NCBI GenBank assembly: GCA_964016875.1 | Contig: OZ024726.1 | Coordinates: 33,593,503-33,657,502 of the forward strand | Source of the DNA: Fallopia convolvulus | Lineage: Eukaryota; Streptophyta; Magnoliopsida; Caryophyllales; Polygonaceae | Direction of reading: 5' to 3' | DNA length: 64,000 nt | In this document: positions 1 through 12,073 of the stretch, piece by piece | Numbering within the stretch: the stretch's first letter is position 1 | Layout: the number at the start of each line of letters is the position of its first letter | The notes under the pieces: generated by a model | What the model was told of the DNA's origin: nothing | Database searches by the model: none | What the model saw: the letters and a program-made list of their open reading frames with translations, nothing else | Program-made: the position numbers and the translations under genes

Positions 1-74
1 TGAAGAAATAAATATATATTATATATAAATACAAACAAAAGAAAGTTCAAAACAAAGAGGAATTAAGGAGTTAC

Positions 75-3043
75 CTTCACAAGAATTATAACCATCTCCT
101 CTGTATTGAACACCACTCACAACAGGGCATTCACAAACTCTTCCCCTGTATGTATCCTATACAAAGAATAAACCTCAAGTCAGTAATGCACACTGGATAT
201 AAAAAAAAAACTATAATGAATTCAAAGTTCAATACAGAACAGTTTCATGTACCTTGCAAGCAGTTATGTTAGCCTTTTCATCCTGCCAACAGCCGCCATT
301 ATTTTTAAGGCACTCGTTGGTCTCAAGATCTGAATGTTTGACGGACCAGGCACATCAGTTTGTGCAGAGTATTAATCTAAGACTTGGAATCAACAAACAT
401 GATTGGTGAAGGTGACTCACCCGTACTCAAGCAAACAGGAGGATCAGTTGTCTCTTTGAATCCGGCACATACAGCCTTCAGTACAGCGCTACTCTCAAGT
501 TTGCCTACACAAGCAAAACAACAAACTTCCTATAGTTATTATATTGTCATTGTGCAACAACAACAACAACAACAATGACCCAGTGTAGCTCCCCTTACGG
601 AGAATCTGGGGGGTCAGGATGGGGGCAACCCTGGCTTAACGCAATGGGGAGCGACCAAATCATCCTTTTAACAAAAGCATCCTTTTAATTATACACACAT
701 TGCTACTATTATAGTATTTGAAATCAATATAGTTTAGAGATATTGAAGTTGAATATCAGATTAGCATATTAAATGATAAAATACAAGAACCTATTTAATT
801 TGGCAAATAGTTGAATAAACAGACCTCTATATTGAATATCATTGATGACCAAAGTGGGTAAGAGAGTGACATCACCACGGCTTCCATGACCAATCTGTAT
901 TTCATATATTGAAAAAACATCAATTCTTGCAATCATCAAGAAATATGATAATGCACCTAAAACTTGAAATTGGTAATAGATCTGTTGAAATTGAATCTTA
1001 ACAGCATAACAAGTATTTCATAGTTCACAATTAAATTTCAATATCTGGACAGAAGGAGATTCAAGTTTGGTCTGGGAAGGGATCATGAAAGCTTTGAAAT
1101 GAATGGAAACTAGAATAACTTCACACCTGAACATCCTGCTCATTTTTCAGAACTTCGTTTTCCTCGTCAGCTTTTGGATCTCCCATGCATTTATTGATCT
1201 TGTGAATGGGTAAGTCTGCAACATTCAAAAAAAAAAAGTGAAAATCAAAACACAAAGACGTATCACTTAAGTTCAATCCTACATCAAATTAATCCATATC
1301 AAGACTTACTGAGAGATTTCAAAACATGCTCAGCACATGTTTTGCTATACTTTTTCTCCTTCATGGAGCACCTAATATGGAAATCAGTCACATAGTCCCA
1401 CCAAATCCATGAACTATTTTCAGCTTTGGCAACTCTATGAACACAGAGCTGTCTAAGATTCTCAAAGACAATGTCTTTCCCTTCATACCCTTCCCAGAAA
1501 TCTCCCTCTGGATCAGGCGCGCAATATCTCCCATGGTTTATGCACTGTGACTTGCACTGCATTGAGCCAATGAAAGCTGTAGGACAATACCAAGTTATAT
1601 AGTGAGGTGTAAACTCAGTATATCCACCCTTCTCAAGGAGTTGGGCATGGCCCTTGAAATTCTTGATGAAGTTCATCTGATCATCACACCGGGGCCCACA
1701 CTCGTCGTTGCTGTTTGTCCAAAGCTCGTACTCGACTCTCCCATCTGGGTTAGGCATTGACTCGGACCAGTCTAGTTTTACCAGGATGTCCTTTTTGTCC
1801 TCCAAAGCCTTCTTTAATGTGTCCCCAAAAGACTTTGTTATAAAGGCAGATGGAATTGTGATATTGGCGACATATTCTGCCTCATCACTCGCCTCTGGCA
1901 TGTCCATTGTAATTAGAGTTTCGTCTATGCTATCAGCAACCAACACAGCTGCAGCTCCAGCTTTTTGTGCATGCCATACCTTTTTGGCAAAGTAGCACTC
2001 TAACAATTCAACATCAAAGAAATGAGATCGATATTGCACCTTTAAACATATATATACTATGAACAATACAACATCAAAGTTCTATAAATTGATTTTCTAC
2101 TTTGTGCAGATAGTCTTTTCTGAAAAAAAAAGAGGGGAAATTAACAACTATCATAGAGCCAGATTTGTAAGAAATGTTTTCCATGTTGTACCAAAGGATT
2201 TGTTGGCAATTGTTCTTGTTGTTGCAAGTGGCTTTAAATGCATATTTTCATTTCACTGTCAGATTTACTTTACTATTTAAAAAATACTTTATTTGCTCAT
2301 TTTATCCAGACTTATAAAGTAACTTGTTATTATATTCTGTTTTGTTGTAGTATCCATTTCCTATATCATTATCATTTCTCATTTCCATGTGTTCATCTCG
2401 TTTTTATTTCCTTATCTGGGTCTGTATCCATGATACATAGCACCAAATTCTTTTTCCATGTATAATTGATGGTGGAGTATGTATGAGTTCATAAAGATCT
2501 AACAATCTAAAGTTGAAATTCAAATGCAGCACACCATATGATTCTAACATTGAGTTTTCATAGAAAATACAGACTTGAATACACAGACGGATTGATCAAA
2601 ACCTTGGTTTTCGGTGATTAGAATGCATAGACAACTCAAAAACAATGGCGATTGCCCACCAACTGTTTGATAAAATGCTTTCCAGCAAAACTGACCCATA
2701 TGAAGAGTTTGTTAAAGTAAAGAACGAAATTACCTCCACGGTCAACGATGACAATGGTGGGACTAGAGGTCTTTGACTTGAAAGGCTTATCACCCTTGAA
2801 GGGATCGCACGCTTCGGTGTTGGTCGAAGGATAGGCCACCGATCCAATCATGGATCCACCATACTGTGGCACCCCAAAGTTTCCAATTGCACCATCGTGG
2901 TTTGCTTTCATATCATCAGGAGCTATTACTGAGATGCTGTTCTTCTCTACAACAAACCTACCGGACGCAATATCACCACCGAAGATAAGCAAAAGGAAAG
3001 GTATCCAGAAAAAAGGCACAGTCTTTGTAAGAGAATTGGCCAT
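75..3043 (-). CDS. Vacuolar sorting receptor (VSR/BP-80 family), 3'-truncated by window edge, 7 exons
   Basis: VSRs are type I membrane receptors that carry soluble vacuolar cargo from the Golgi/TGN to the prevacuole. My exon model on the minus strand, from GT/AG sites that keep frame, is: 3043-2734, 1999-1310, 1215-1127, 894-825, 504-421, 329-253 and 156-75, about 467 residues. Start is ATG at 3043 in a CACACCATGGCC context. Residues 1 to about 25 form a hydrophobic signal peptide, followed by the family hallmark RFVVEKNSISV and IGNFGVPQYGGSM. A PA (protease-associated) domain follows, with VDRGECYF spanning the exon 1/2 junction. The VSR-specific cargo-binding region contains ITWYCPTAFIGSMQCKSQC. 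Exons 6-7 encode an EGF-like segment (ETNECLKNNGGCWQD, CECPVVSGVQYRGDGYNSC). The last EGF repeats, membrane segment and tyrosine-sorting tail must lie left of position 1 (the family is usually about 620-630 residues). No lesions seen; probably functional. Exon borders are my inference. Confidence 0.93.
555..575. repeat. (CAA)n microsatellite in a VSR intron
   Basis: Seven CAA units lie in the intron between the exons at 894-825 and 504-421. The rest of the VSR introns (505-824, 895-1126, 2000-2733) shows only AT-rich sequence with no recognisable element. Confidence 0.8.
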
Positions 3044-3260
3044 GGTGTGTGATTTGAACAATGGGGTTGAAGTTGGAGGAGGAGGAGGAGGAGGAGACTT
3101 AATAAGGGAGTTGGAAGACTTGACTTTGTCTTCTCAATCTCCATTTTCTTATAAGAAAAAACGAACAAGTTGTTGTCTACATAATTTGATTGATTGCAAC
3201 ATCGTGTTTTGATTATTCTGCACAAGCAACTTCTAGAGATTGACTTGCATTTTTTAAAAA
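3044..3260 (-). promoter_or_regulatory. 5' UTR and proximal promoter of the VSR gene
   Basis: Upstream of the VSR start the coding strand has a CT-rich leader containing a short (CTC)n tract (about 3077-3096, GGA on the plus strand), common in plant 5' UTRs. A TTATAAGA sequence near 3150 could be a TATA box. Neither the transcription start nor other elements can be fixed from sequence. Confidence 0.35.
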
Positions 3261-4755
3261 ATAATTAAATACAAAAGAATTTGTGAAAATGATAATGTTG
3301 TATGTGAGAAGAATTCAAACCTCCAATCTGGGGTTTTGCAATTTTGGAGGGGCATGGCCGCATGGGGGTGTTGACTTCTTCAGTATATTAGGCGATGCTC
3401 GATCGCACCAGCTGAAAACAGAAGAGGAATTATGAAGACCGATCAGGACTGGGGGCAATTCGGTAAATCGGCCGGATTTCGGTTGGGTTATCCGGATTTC
3501 GGATTATTCGGGTTTCGATCAGTAATGGGTATTTTGGGTCGGGTTGGATCGGATGTGTAAATTGTCGGTTATATCGGGGTTATCGCGTCAAAATCGGTCA
3601 AACAAATCCGAGTTTCGGTTTAATCGGATTTGTTTAAGTCGGTTTCGGATTGAGTCAGGTTTTGCAATTTTTGATTGAATCGGATTTCAGTTGAATCGGA
3701 TTCCGGTTAAATCAGTTCGGTTAATTCGGTGTTCTGTTAAATTAAATTTTGGTTGAACTATGTCTTGACTGAAACAGTTCAAAATAACTTTATTTAAGTG
3801 ATAAAAGTTATATGAATTTAATGAACGAGTCATGACAATATTAAGAATCGTTGTATTTAATATATACTATTTGAATTTGATATTGAATTTGATATTGAGT
3901 TTTTAAAGATGAAATAAATATTTACCATTTGTAGAATAAATCAATTAATATTTGACAGATGAAAAGTCAATCAAATGAAATGATTATCACAATTTACAAA
4001 TTCATAAAATATAATATTCACAAATCACAAGTAAAGATTATATTATATTAAATATTTGTAAGATTTTATACTCATAAAAAATTCTTATGATATTGGAATC
4101 AACTAATTACAGGTTACAACTAATGACTATATCATGTTATATTCCAATAATTTAAAATGATCTCAGTTCATAAATAATAATTTTATAGTCACATATTTTT
4201 TCAAGATCATATACATAAATAAATAAAATATTTACATTTTATTGAAGAAATATATCTTTTGTGATGAATAATAATATTAGAATCTATGACTATATGAGAC
4301 TATGGTAAATAATTCTAAAGTCATTAAAATGATTTCAATCATTACTAGGTTAAAATAATATATAAAACGATTCCATATTAAAATATATCATTCATTTTTT
4401 TTAATCAATCAGATCAGTTGAAATTTAATCGAATTATTTTAACTATTTATACTTACATATATTAAAAAACTTAATATATTACTTTAATTTTTGGATAGGA
4501 TTATTTTTTGGATAAGATATATATAATTCTTAAAAATCCTTTCCCATATCAATTTTTAATGATTATTTTTAGAAATGATAGTTTTTTTAGATAAGATATG
4601 TATAATTTTTCTAAAATATTCTTGCTTATATCATCAGTTTGATCAAAATTTAACAAGTACAAATACACAATAATTTTATAAAATTCCGTACAAGGTGCGA
4701 GAACTAAGACTATTTTATAACTAAATGATTATACGATCTCTTATATTCATATGAT

Positions 4756-4757
<2 letters not shown>

Positions 4758-4815
<58 letters not shown>
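4758..4815. repeat. (TA)n microsatellite, left flank of nested element
   Basis: About 58 bp of uninterrupted AT dinucleotides directly abut the left end of the nested TIR element. Confidence 0.95.
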
Positions 4816-4819
<4 letters not shown>

Positions 4820-7012
4820 AGTGCTCTAGTAAAAACCCCTCATAGAGTAAATCGTATGGTCAAGCTACAACCGTCGGATTTTGATAAATAAAGGGTGAGG
4901 ATTAAAAGAAAAAGGGGTGTAAAATATGTGTGTAGGTGAGATACATTGAATAATAAAATATTCCACTAGAATAATTTGGCAGTTTCCATATATTGTTCAA
5001 AATCCTTGATTTTCGATACAATTAATATTCTCTCAATAATATCTCAATAATCTCTCTCTCAATATTCTCTCAATAATCTCTCTCTCCTATTCTAGTTCCT
5101 TTCTCGCTCTCTCTTTCTAGGTGAACTCTCTCTCATGGTGATTTGCAAGACATGAACATCCTCTTCAATTCTCATCTATTTTTTCACGAATTGGTAAGTG
5201 AATATTTCTATTTGATTTGATATTTCGATAAAATTCGGTATTATTATCATTTTCGATCATGATTTTTTTTTTTTTTTCATATTGCAGAAATTCAAAGTTA
5301 GGTTTTTAGTTCAATAGTTTGTTTGAATTCAGTCAATTTTTGATGAATTTAGAATGAAATTATATCAATTCTTCTTCATAGTTTGTTGATGAATTTGGCT
5401 CAATAGCTTGTTACATGTGGGTGTTTTTAGGGTAGACAAGTTCGACAAGCTTTAATTACGATGAATTTTGTTTTTCATATACATGCGGCTTGTTATTCAT
5501 CTACATATAACATTATTGTTCAAAAGAATGTATTTTGTTATTCAAGAGAAATAAAATTGTTTTTCAAATCATGTAGCATTAGATTATTCAATTCATTATA
5601 ATGAGTTATTCTATTGTTTTTACACAGATTGATGCATAACAATATAGAAGAATTCAAACATTTTTCAGAGTATTCATCATTGTTATTCATAAGCAGTGTA
5701 ATGATTATTCATAGCATAACGTAATACACATAATCACAACTTTTTCACAATATTAAAGACTGTTTTTCAAAAGCATTGTAATTGTTATTCAATAGTATAA
5801 ATTATTTATGTCAATAGTCAATACATTCTAATAATACTAGTGAAAACCATTGAATAAGTTTAGTTATTCAGGATGAACAATGTTGTTTTTCAACTACTTT
5901 CATTTAGTTATTCATATCGATATTATTATATCCATATATGAATTATAATTGTATCGAATAATTTTTGTGTTATCATTTGTGTTTCATGAGTTTTCAAATG
6001 GAACAGGTGGTATGATCAACAATTGGACATTGGAGAAAAGTCAAATCGCACCAAGGTCCAATTTAATAGACTTCGCACCAGGGAACATGTTCCTAATGAT
6101 GATAATGTTGATGTATTTGACCCCGCTCCAAAAAAGAATTGTAATTCATAAGCATTGTAATTATTATTCATAAGTAGTGTAATGATTGTTGATAACATAA
6201 CTTAATACAAAGAATCACATATTTTTCACAATATTAAAGATTGTTTTTCATAAGCATCGTAATTCTTATTCAATAATATACATTATTTATGTCAATACAT
6301 TCTAATAATACTAGTGAAAACCATTGAATAAGTTTAGTTATTCAGGATGAACAATGTTATTTTTCAACTACTTTCATTTAGTTATTCATATTAATATTAT
6401 TATATCCATATATGAAATATAATTGTATCAAATAAGTTTTGTGTTATCACATATGTTAAACCGAGTTATTCAAACAATCATATTGAGTTATTCAAACCTC
6501 AACTATAAATATTTTATGATTCTATAATTATTCAAACAATCAAATTGAGTTATTCAAACAATCAAACTAAGTTATTCAAACAATCAAACTGAGTTATTCA
6601 AACATCGGCTATAAATATTATATGATTCTATAATTATTCAAACATCATATTGAGTTTTTCAAGCGTCGACTAATAGATATTCAATGATTATGCAAAGGTT
6701 TTGTATTTGTAAATTCAATTATTTAATTTTTATATAAGTATTCTCACTCTTATCAATCCTTAAAATCATGCAACTGCGATTTATAAAGAAAAACGTGGAA
6801 TTTTTTTTTAATTTCACAATCCCTTAATTTTAGCAACTTCCAAATTTAAAATCAAATCTCCATATTTAAATCAGCGAGAATTAATTCAATCCCCCCCTTC
6901 CCCATTTTTCTTATTATGTTGCCTAATTAATCACCGTTGATTGACTGAGATCCAACATCTCCCCTTTAACCACACATTGCACCTTAATTTGTATTGTACC
7001 GGAGTGCGCCCC
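4816..7012. mobile_element. TIR element inserted in a (TA)n tract
   Basis: The ends are long, degenerate inverted repeats. The left end reads AGTGCTCTAGTAAAAACC… and then CCGTCGGATTTTGAT; the reverse complement of the right end reads GCACTCCGGTACAATAC… and then GTTGGATCTCAGTC. Both sides are flanked by (TA)n, as if the element entered a TA microsatellite. The interior is AT-rich with many GTTATTCA words and no transposase. A short stretch near 6008-6140 looks like a degenerate exon, but I do not recognise it. Superfamily unassigned; a MULE- or other MITE-like non-autonomous element is possible. The subterminal motif resembles that of the element at 48988-49890. Confidence 0.5.
5680..6440. repeat. 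Direct duplication inside the TA-flanked element
   Basis: About 260 bp from roughly 5680-5955 recurs at roughly 6135-6430. Shared landmarks are ACATTCTAATAATACTAG, GAATAAGTTTAGTTATTCAG and TTTTTCAACTACTTTCATT. The copies are separated by about 180 bp that include the exon-like stretch. Confidence 0.8.
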
Positions 7013-7014
7013 TA

Positions 7015-7055
<41 letters not shown>
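7013..7055. repeat. (TA)n microsatellite, right flank of nested element
   Basis: About 43 bp of TA dinucleotides, with one TATTAT interruption, abut the right end of the nested element. Confidence 0.95.
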
Positions 7056-7056
<1 letters not shown>

Positions 7057-7448
7057 CAAATAATATATTAAAATGATTTCAATCCAATATCCAAATAATT
7101 ATCTAATCTCTTATATTTACATGATCTTATACATTAATCATAGATAAGATCTTATTCTAGGTCTCGGGTATAACCGGTTTGGGTTATTTCGGGTGTAATC
7201 GGGTTTGGATTATTTCGGTTTTCGGGTACAATCGGATTCGGGTATATATGGGGTTGGTCTTTTCAGATATAATTGATTTCGGGTTGATTTTTAAACGGGT
7301 GCTTTCGGGTTCGAGTTAGAATCGGTCAGATCGGGTCGGTTTCAGATTTCATTTTGTAATTTTTTTTCGGATAGCGGTCGGTTCTCGAATCAGGTTGTTC
7401 GGTCGGTTATTTCGGGTCGGATCAGAATTTTCCACCCCTAATCAAGAC

Positions 7449-7738
7449 TCCATAGAACTAAATCACCTAGCAAATGGAATCACATCATGCATTTTATAAT
7501 ATGATTGAGAGCAAGAGACAACATCCATTCTAGAGCTCACTAGGAAGGAGTGTTTCGACAAATCACTCTCACTCAGGTGTTTAATGGTAAGTGTTTTCGC
7601 TTAAAACTGAACTTTGAATGTTATCTTATGCTTGCATCAGCGCTCTAAATCTCCATTGCTAAAGATTGCAGATAACAAAAATATGAGGTCTTTTATTGGG
7701 TTGTAATGAGGCTAAGATAAAAAGAAGGAATGAATAAT
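7449..7738 (-). mobile_element. Remnant of an older Athila-like 3' internal region
   Basis: This stretch (GCTTGCATCAGCG… GAGGTCTTTTATTGGGTTGTAATG) is a diverged relative of the outer element's own 3' internal region at about 9100-9260 (GCTTGCATCAGTG… GAGGTCTTTTATTCGATTGTAATG). It suggests the outer element landed in, or beside, an older related element. Confidence 0.5.
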
Positions 7739-8865
7739 TGATTGGTCCGCAAGTGTACGGTACTATCGAAGTAATATAAAAAATATCGAATCCAAGGAAG
7801 CACACATTAATCACAAATTTCACACAAACTAGTAATCTAGACCACAAATAATTGATTGGAATTTGGCTTCTTTATAATTAAAGAAAAACACAAAAGCAAG
7901 TTTAAACAAATGACAAGAAAAGAGTTTGGGTTGTTTGAATGATAGGGAGGCTATGATTGGGTTCACCACAATGGGATTATACAATGTCAAGCAAAAATCT
8001 CTCTAAGGTTTGCAAGCAATGGTCTATCATGGTCAATTGTCCTAAAATATCTCCTATCCTTTTTCAAGACAAAGGAAACTACTCTAATCTAGCTTAATTC
8101 CTACTTTCGTGGTAATTAACCCTAGATTATGTGTTTTAAACATATCGATAATTATAAATAACCATTAAGAAATTAGGTCTACTTTCTTGTTCATAATCAT
8201 GCTCAACATCTAAATATGAGAAAATACTAGTTAACAATTTCCACAAGCACTTGGTGTGCAAGAATTAAGTAGTAAACCAAAACACACTCAACCAAAGAGA
8301 GATCTTCACCGAAACATCATATAATCACCATTGGGCTACACCTAATCCCAACACAAACATCTAATCACTCGTAATTGACAAAAGCATAGCATAAGAAATC
8401 AATCTAATCATCACATACATGGAAATAATGAAAGGCAAAGCAAGAAATAAGATAAATGGATAACTTACACTTATCATTCAAATCAAGTCTTGATTCTTCA
8501 TTCATCCATGGAAAACAAGTTGGAGCTGAGTTTATCTTCCAAATTCTCCAAGTACAAGAGAGCTCAAATAACCCACAAAGGGGTTTTGAATCTAGACCTA
8601 CTAAAAAACTAGCTAAAATCTAAGTAGAAATGTAAATCTAAGAGAAATTTGAAGGAAAAATGAAGGAGAGAAAAGTCTTCTAAAACTCTGAGTTCAAATT
8701 TTTTTTGCTTTGGTATTTATATGTGGCCCCAAAATGTAGGAGAGATACAACCCTAGATTGGGAGAGATACAACAATAATCATGCTAAAATGATCATATAA
8801 TTGTATGTTTTATGCACAAAAGTGGGGGTTAATCAAATCAAAAGGTGTTATAAACATATGTTATC
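7739..8865 (-). repeat. 3' LTR of outer element (complete)
   Basis: 1127 bp, starting TG and ending CA on the plus strand. Colinear with 44873-45897, apart from substitutions and small indels. The first about 170 bp are missing from its duplicate copies at 19223 and 30544. Confidence 0.85.
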
Positions 8866-8905
8866 AAACTCCCCTCAGCTTAAATCTTGTTTGTCCTCAA
8901 GCAAA
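8866..8905 (-). promoter_or_regulatory. Polypurine tract and adjacent hairpin of outer element
   Basis: On the minus strand GCTGAGGGGAG directly precedes the LTR start (TTTGATAACA), the expected plus-strand priming site. Just upstream lies a GCTTGAGGACAAACAAG stem-loop. Copies occur at 20185-20224 and 31505-31544. The following 8906-9823 is non-coding outer-element sequence. Confidence 0.7.
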
Positions 8906-9823
8906 GATGTACATTCAAAGATTGATATTTCAAAGGAAATATAGAGGTTGTCTCCATGCAAAAGAAATACAAGCATGATTTTGGAATGTGAAATATGTGA
9001 TGAATGAAATCATAGAAGATATCAAGCAAGTGGTCATTCAAGAGATTAGGCTAGCATAAAATCCATAGACCTCACGATAATGAAAATGTGATCCACTTAC
9101 TCTCAAGTGCTTGAAGGACGTGTTTCACTCATTTTCAATTCGAAGAAAGTATTCTACCATAAGCTTGCATCAGTGTCTTAATTTTTCACCACTAAAAACC
9201 ATGCACATTACACAAAAAAGAGGTCTTTTATTCGATTGTAATGGGGTGAAGCTAATGAGAAAGGGCAGGGATTATATTTGGCTTTGTTGTTCTAGTTTGA
9301 TGAATACTGGAAAAATTATATCTTGACTAGACTAACTCTTGAAAAATTCGTATTCCATTAATTGCAAAGTGATTTCATATTCACATATCACTTTCTCTCT
9401 TTATTCCTTACTCCCCCTTTTCTTTTTTTATCCCTTTCATTTTTATTTTTCTTGAATTTTCAAGTCATTTTTTTATTTTTCTTTCTTTTTTTCTCTTTTT
9501 TTTTTGGTTGTTGTTTCAACCTAACACTTCACACTTCGATTTTTTACATTGAATTCCCCCAAGCTTAGCTTCTAACCACACAAGTAGGTCAATATAGAAT
9601 TTTTCTAATTCCTCGGAAGGAAAAAAGGATAATAATCTAAGGCTCTGAATTCTTTTGTGGTGCTTAAAAAGAATAGGCTAATACAGGCTTAAAGGGGGCT
9701 AAACATTAGGGATTAAATATAAGAGGTCGATATGGGTAAAGTGGGTTATCAAATAAATTCGCCTTAATCATTTTTGTGCAAGCACAATAGTATAAATGTG
9801 GTCTCGAAAAATAGCTCTAAATG

Positions 9824-11286
9824 TGTTGGGAGGGTTTCCGGACAACAAATAAAATTTGTAGTCAAGACCCCGCTGAGTATAGCGAAGTCAGGATCGTCCA
9901 CGGGAATCAAGATTGTCTATTTACTGACCTAAGAAAACAAGAAAACAAAGCAAAAACAAGGCAAAAACAGCTACGACAGACCTCAGTAACGACCTTGTCA
10001 GGGTCGGTAACGATGCTGGAATTCTACTAAAACAAAGCAAATAACACAATGCAAGTGCAGGCTCGGTACCGATCCTAGTGCCTCGGTAACGAGTGTATAC
10101 GAATGCAAAACTAAGGAAAATCAAAGGATAAAAAGCTTTAGGACAAGGGATACCACAACATAGTCATGCATATAAACTCATGTGAAGGATAACGATCATG
10201 CCTTTGAAAATAAATCTATCAACTTTCGTTGACTAAACAAGAAAATCAATCAACTTTCATAAATCAGTTCACTTTTCTACTTGTTTTGAATCCAAAGCTC
10301 AAAACTTTCGTTATCGAACAATATCAACATTCAAGTTCACAACTTTCTCTTTCGATCAAGCAATAAACTCAAATTACTTCGACTCTCGTCTAAGCATAAG
10401 CACAAACAAGTAATTCAAAAGATAGAAGGCAATCAAAACATCAACACATTCATTCAACCATGCACAACTATGTCGGGTTTCAACCCCGGCCCTAGAAAAG
10501 AGAACTACTCACTCATCATTGAATCAAAACAAACAATTTTATTAAAAGAGAAAATTGAAAAGTAAAACTTACTTGAAACTAAAAGAATATTGTCTTACAA
10601 CCACATGTTCAAACTCGAAATCAAAGAAGAACAATAACAAACTCGATCTCGACCTTCTTTCTCTCTCTCGATCGAAATCAGAACCGAAATCTCCAACTAA
10701 CGTCTTCTTCCTCTCACAACTTGCTAACCTCCCTCTCTAGAACATAGAAAAACAAGGTATTTATACTAGAGAATGCTATCTAATAAAGATCTAAAAGATA
10801 AAAACTTTCTAAACTAAAAAGATTACAAGATAAAAGATATAACTTCGAAAGTCGGCGCTGCTCTACCGACACAAGTTACCTCGGTAACGACCTGCACAGG
10901 GTCGGTAGACTTTTGCTGAATTCTTTTGAACAAAACCCGTTGCACAACTGGGTAACGACCCTCACAGGTCGGTAACGAGCTCTCTGTTTTGGGTTTATAT
11001 GCACTCTTTCATGGCTTCACTTGAACTTCTTCTTGATCTTTAACACGCACTCTCCCTTTTCTTCCTTTAGGCACTCCACGATTCACCACCTGACTTCAAC
11101 TTCACTTGAAAATGCTCCTTTCCGCTTCAAAAACCTACAAAAAGATACAAAACGGAGTAGGTTCCATACTTTTCACAAAATATGCAAACTTATCCAAAAA
11201 AACACAAAACTAACACTAAACCTTCTAAAACTAAACTAAACAACCTAAGAAAGACACCTAAAACTAGACTAAAAACACGAACATCA
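9824..11286 (-). repeat. 3' LTR of inner element, copy 1
   Basis: 1463 bp, TGTTGGGAGGG… to …ACGAACATCA, preceded by AAATG. Over the 456 bp shared with the truncated 5' LTR (18760-19215) I count about 26 differences by hand. It contains several of the palindromic TCGGTAACGA modules (9982-10013, 10061-10094, 10878-10910, 10948-10980). Confidence 0.88.
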
Positions 11287-11330
11287 AAATACCCCATACT
11301 TAAAATTGCTTGTCCTCCAGCAATCACTAA
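11287..11330 (-). promoter_or_regulatory. 3' polypurine tract and hairpin, inner element copy 1
   Basis: On the minus strand TTTTAAGTATGGGGTA leads into the LTR start (TTTTGATGTTCG). Immediately upstream, ATTGCT and AGCAAT form a 6-bp stem with an 8-base purine-rich loop on the sense strand. Repeated at 22607-22650. The following 11331-12840 is non-coding. Confidence 0.65.
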
Positions 11331-11973
11331 ACAATAACCAAAACCAAACATCATGCTCATCAACCAATAGCCTTCATCTAAAAACAACAACATCAAAACA
11401 TAGCAAAAATAGCGAATGACCATTAACGTTATCACACATATATAAACATTGATAGACATAAGCAACTACAATCCTACCTCACCAAAGATATGTGTTTCAC
11501 TCAACTCTCAAGTGTTTGGGCTATAAAAATTCAATCTCTCAACTCAATCTTATATGAAAAAACTCATAGAAATTGGAACTTATATCACTAAACTCTCCAC
11601 CTAAGATTTGTCAAAACAAGCAAAAATCGTCAAGAGAACTTAGGCTCAATGAAAAACTTCATAGAAGCTTCCATTCGGCCATGTTGTAATGGGGCTTGGT
11701 AAAAACAAATAGGTGTGGAAAACTTTTGGCTATGTGGTGCTAATAATATCCGGAATATAGACTCCTAAAACTCACACAAATCACCAAAAACTCTTATAAA
11801 AACAATATACCAAACTCACTTCTCATTATGCTTTTTCTTCACTCACCTTTAACCCTAGAAAGCCTCATATAAGCATAAAGAATCTCTGGTTTAAACTTTA
11901 TACACACTGCACATCTGCCTTCTCTTCTTTCTTTCTACATTTCTTTTTTCATCTTCTTTTTTTCCATCACTTG

Positions 11974-12073
11974 CCTCGTTACCGACCTGAAAGGGTCGAT
12001 AACGAGCTACATTCTCCTCGATTTTACTTCTTTTTTTCCATCGGTACCGAGCCCACATAGGCCGGTATCGATC
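11974..12073. repeat. Two paired palindromic modules in the 3' non-coding region
   Basis: At 11974-12008 CTCGTTACCGACC and GGGTCGATAACGAG form a stem with one mismatch around a 4-5 base loop. At 12039-12073 TCGGTACCGAGCC and GGCCGGTATCGA do the same. They are typical of about 20 modules in each inner element; unit 2 copies lie near 23294-23394. Confidence 0.8.

Larger units (their letters stand above)
3450..7440. mobile_element. hAT-like non-autonomous DNA transposon with nested insertion
   Basis: The left end (TGGGGGCAATTC) and right end (…TTCCACCCCTA, reverse complement TAGGGGTGGAAAATTC) are short imperfect terminal inverted repeats. They are flanked by 8-bp direct repeats, ATCAGGAC (3442-3449) and ATCAAGAC (7441-7448), with 7 of 8 bases matching. 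An 8-bp target duplication and a TAGGGGTG-type terminus are typical of hAT elements. Both ends carry subterminal arrays of degenerate TTCGGGT/TCGGATTTCGG words (3450-3760 and 7160-7430), inverted with respect to each other. The middle is AT-rich with no transposase. A second element (4816-7012) is inserted in it. Confidence 0.65.

Noticed and set aside
9362..9568. Small Phe/Leu-rich ORF with membrane-like sequence (also at 20680 and 31977)
   Set aside because: Pyrimidine-tract translation; the frame differs between the three copies because of indels in the T-run.
11190..11465. 91-codon minus-strand hydrophobic frame (copy at 22510)
   Set aside because: Spans the LTR/PPT border and reads the repeated TTTAGTTTTAG words; not a gene.
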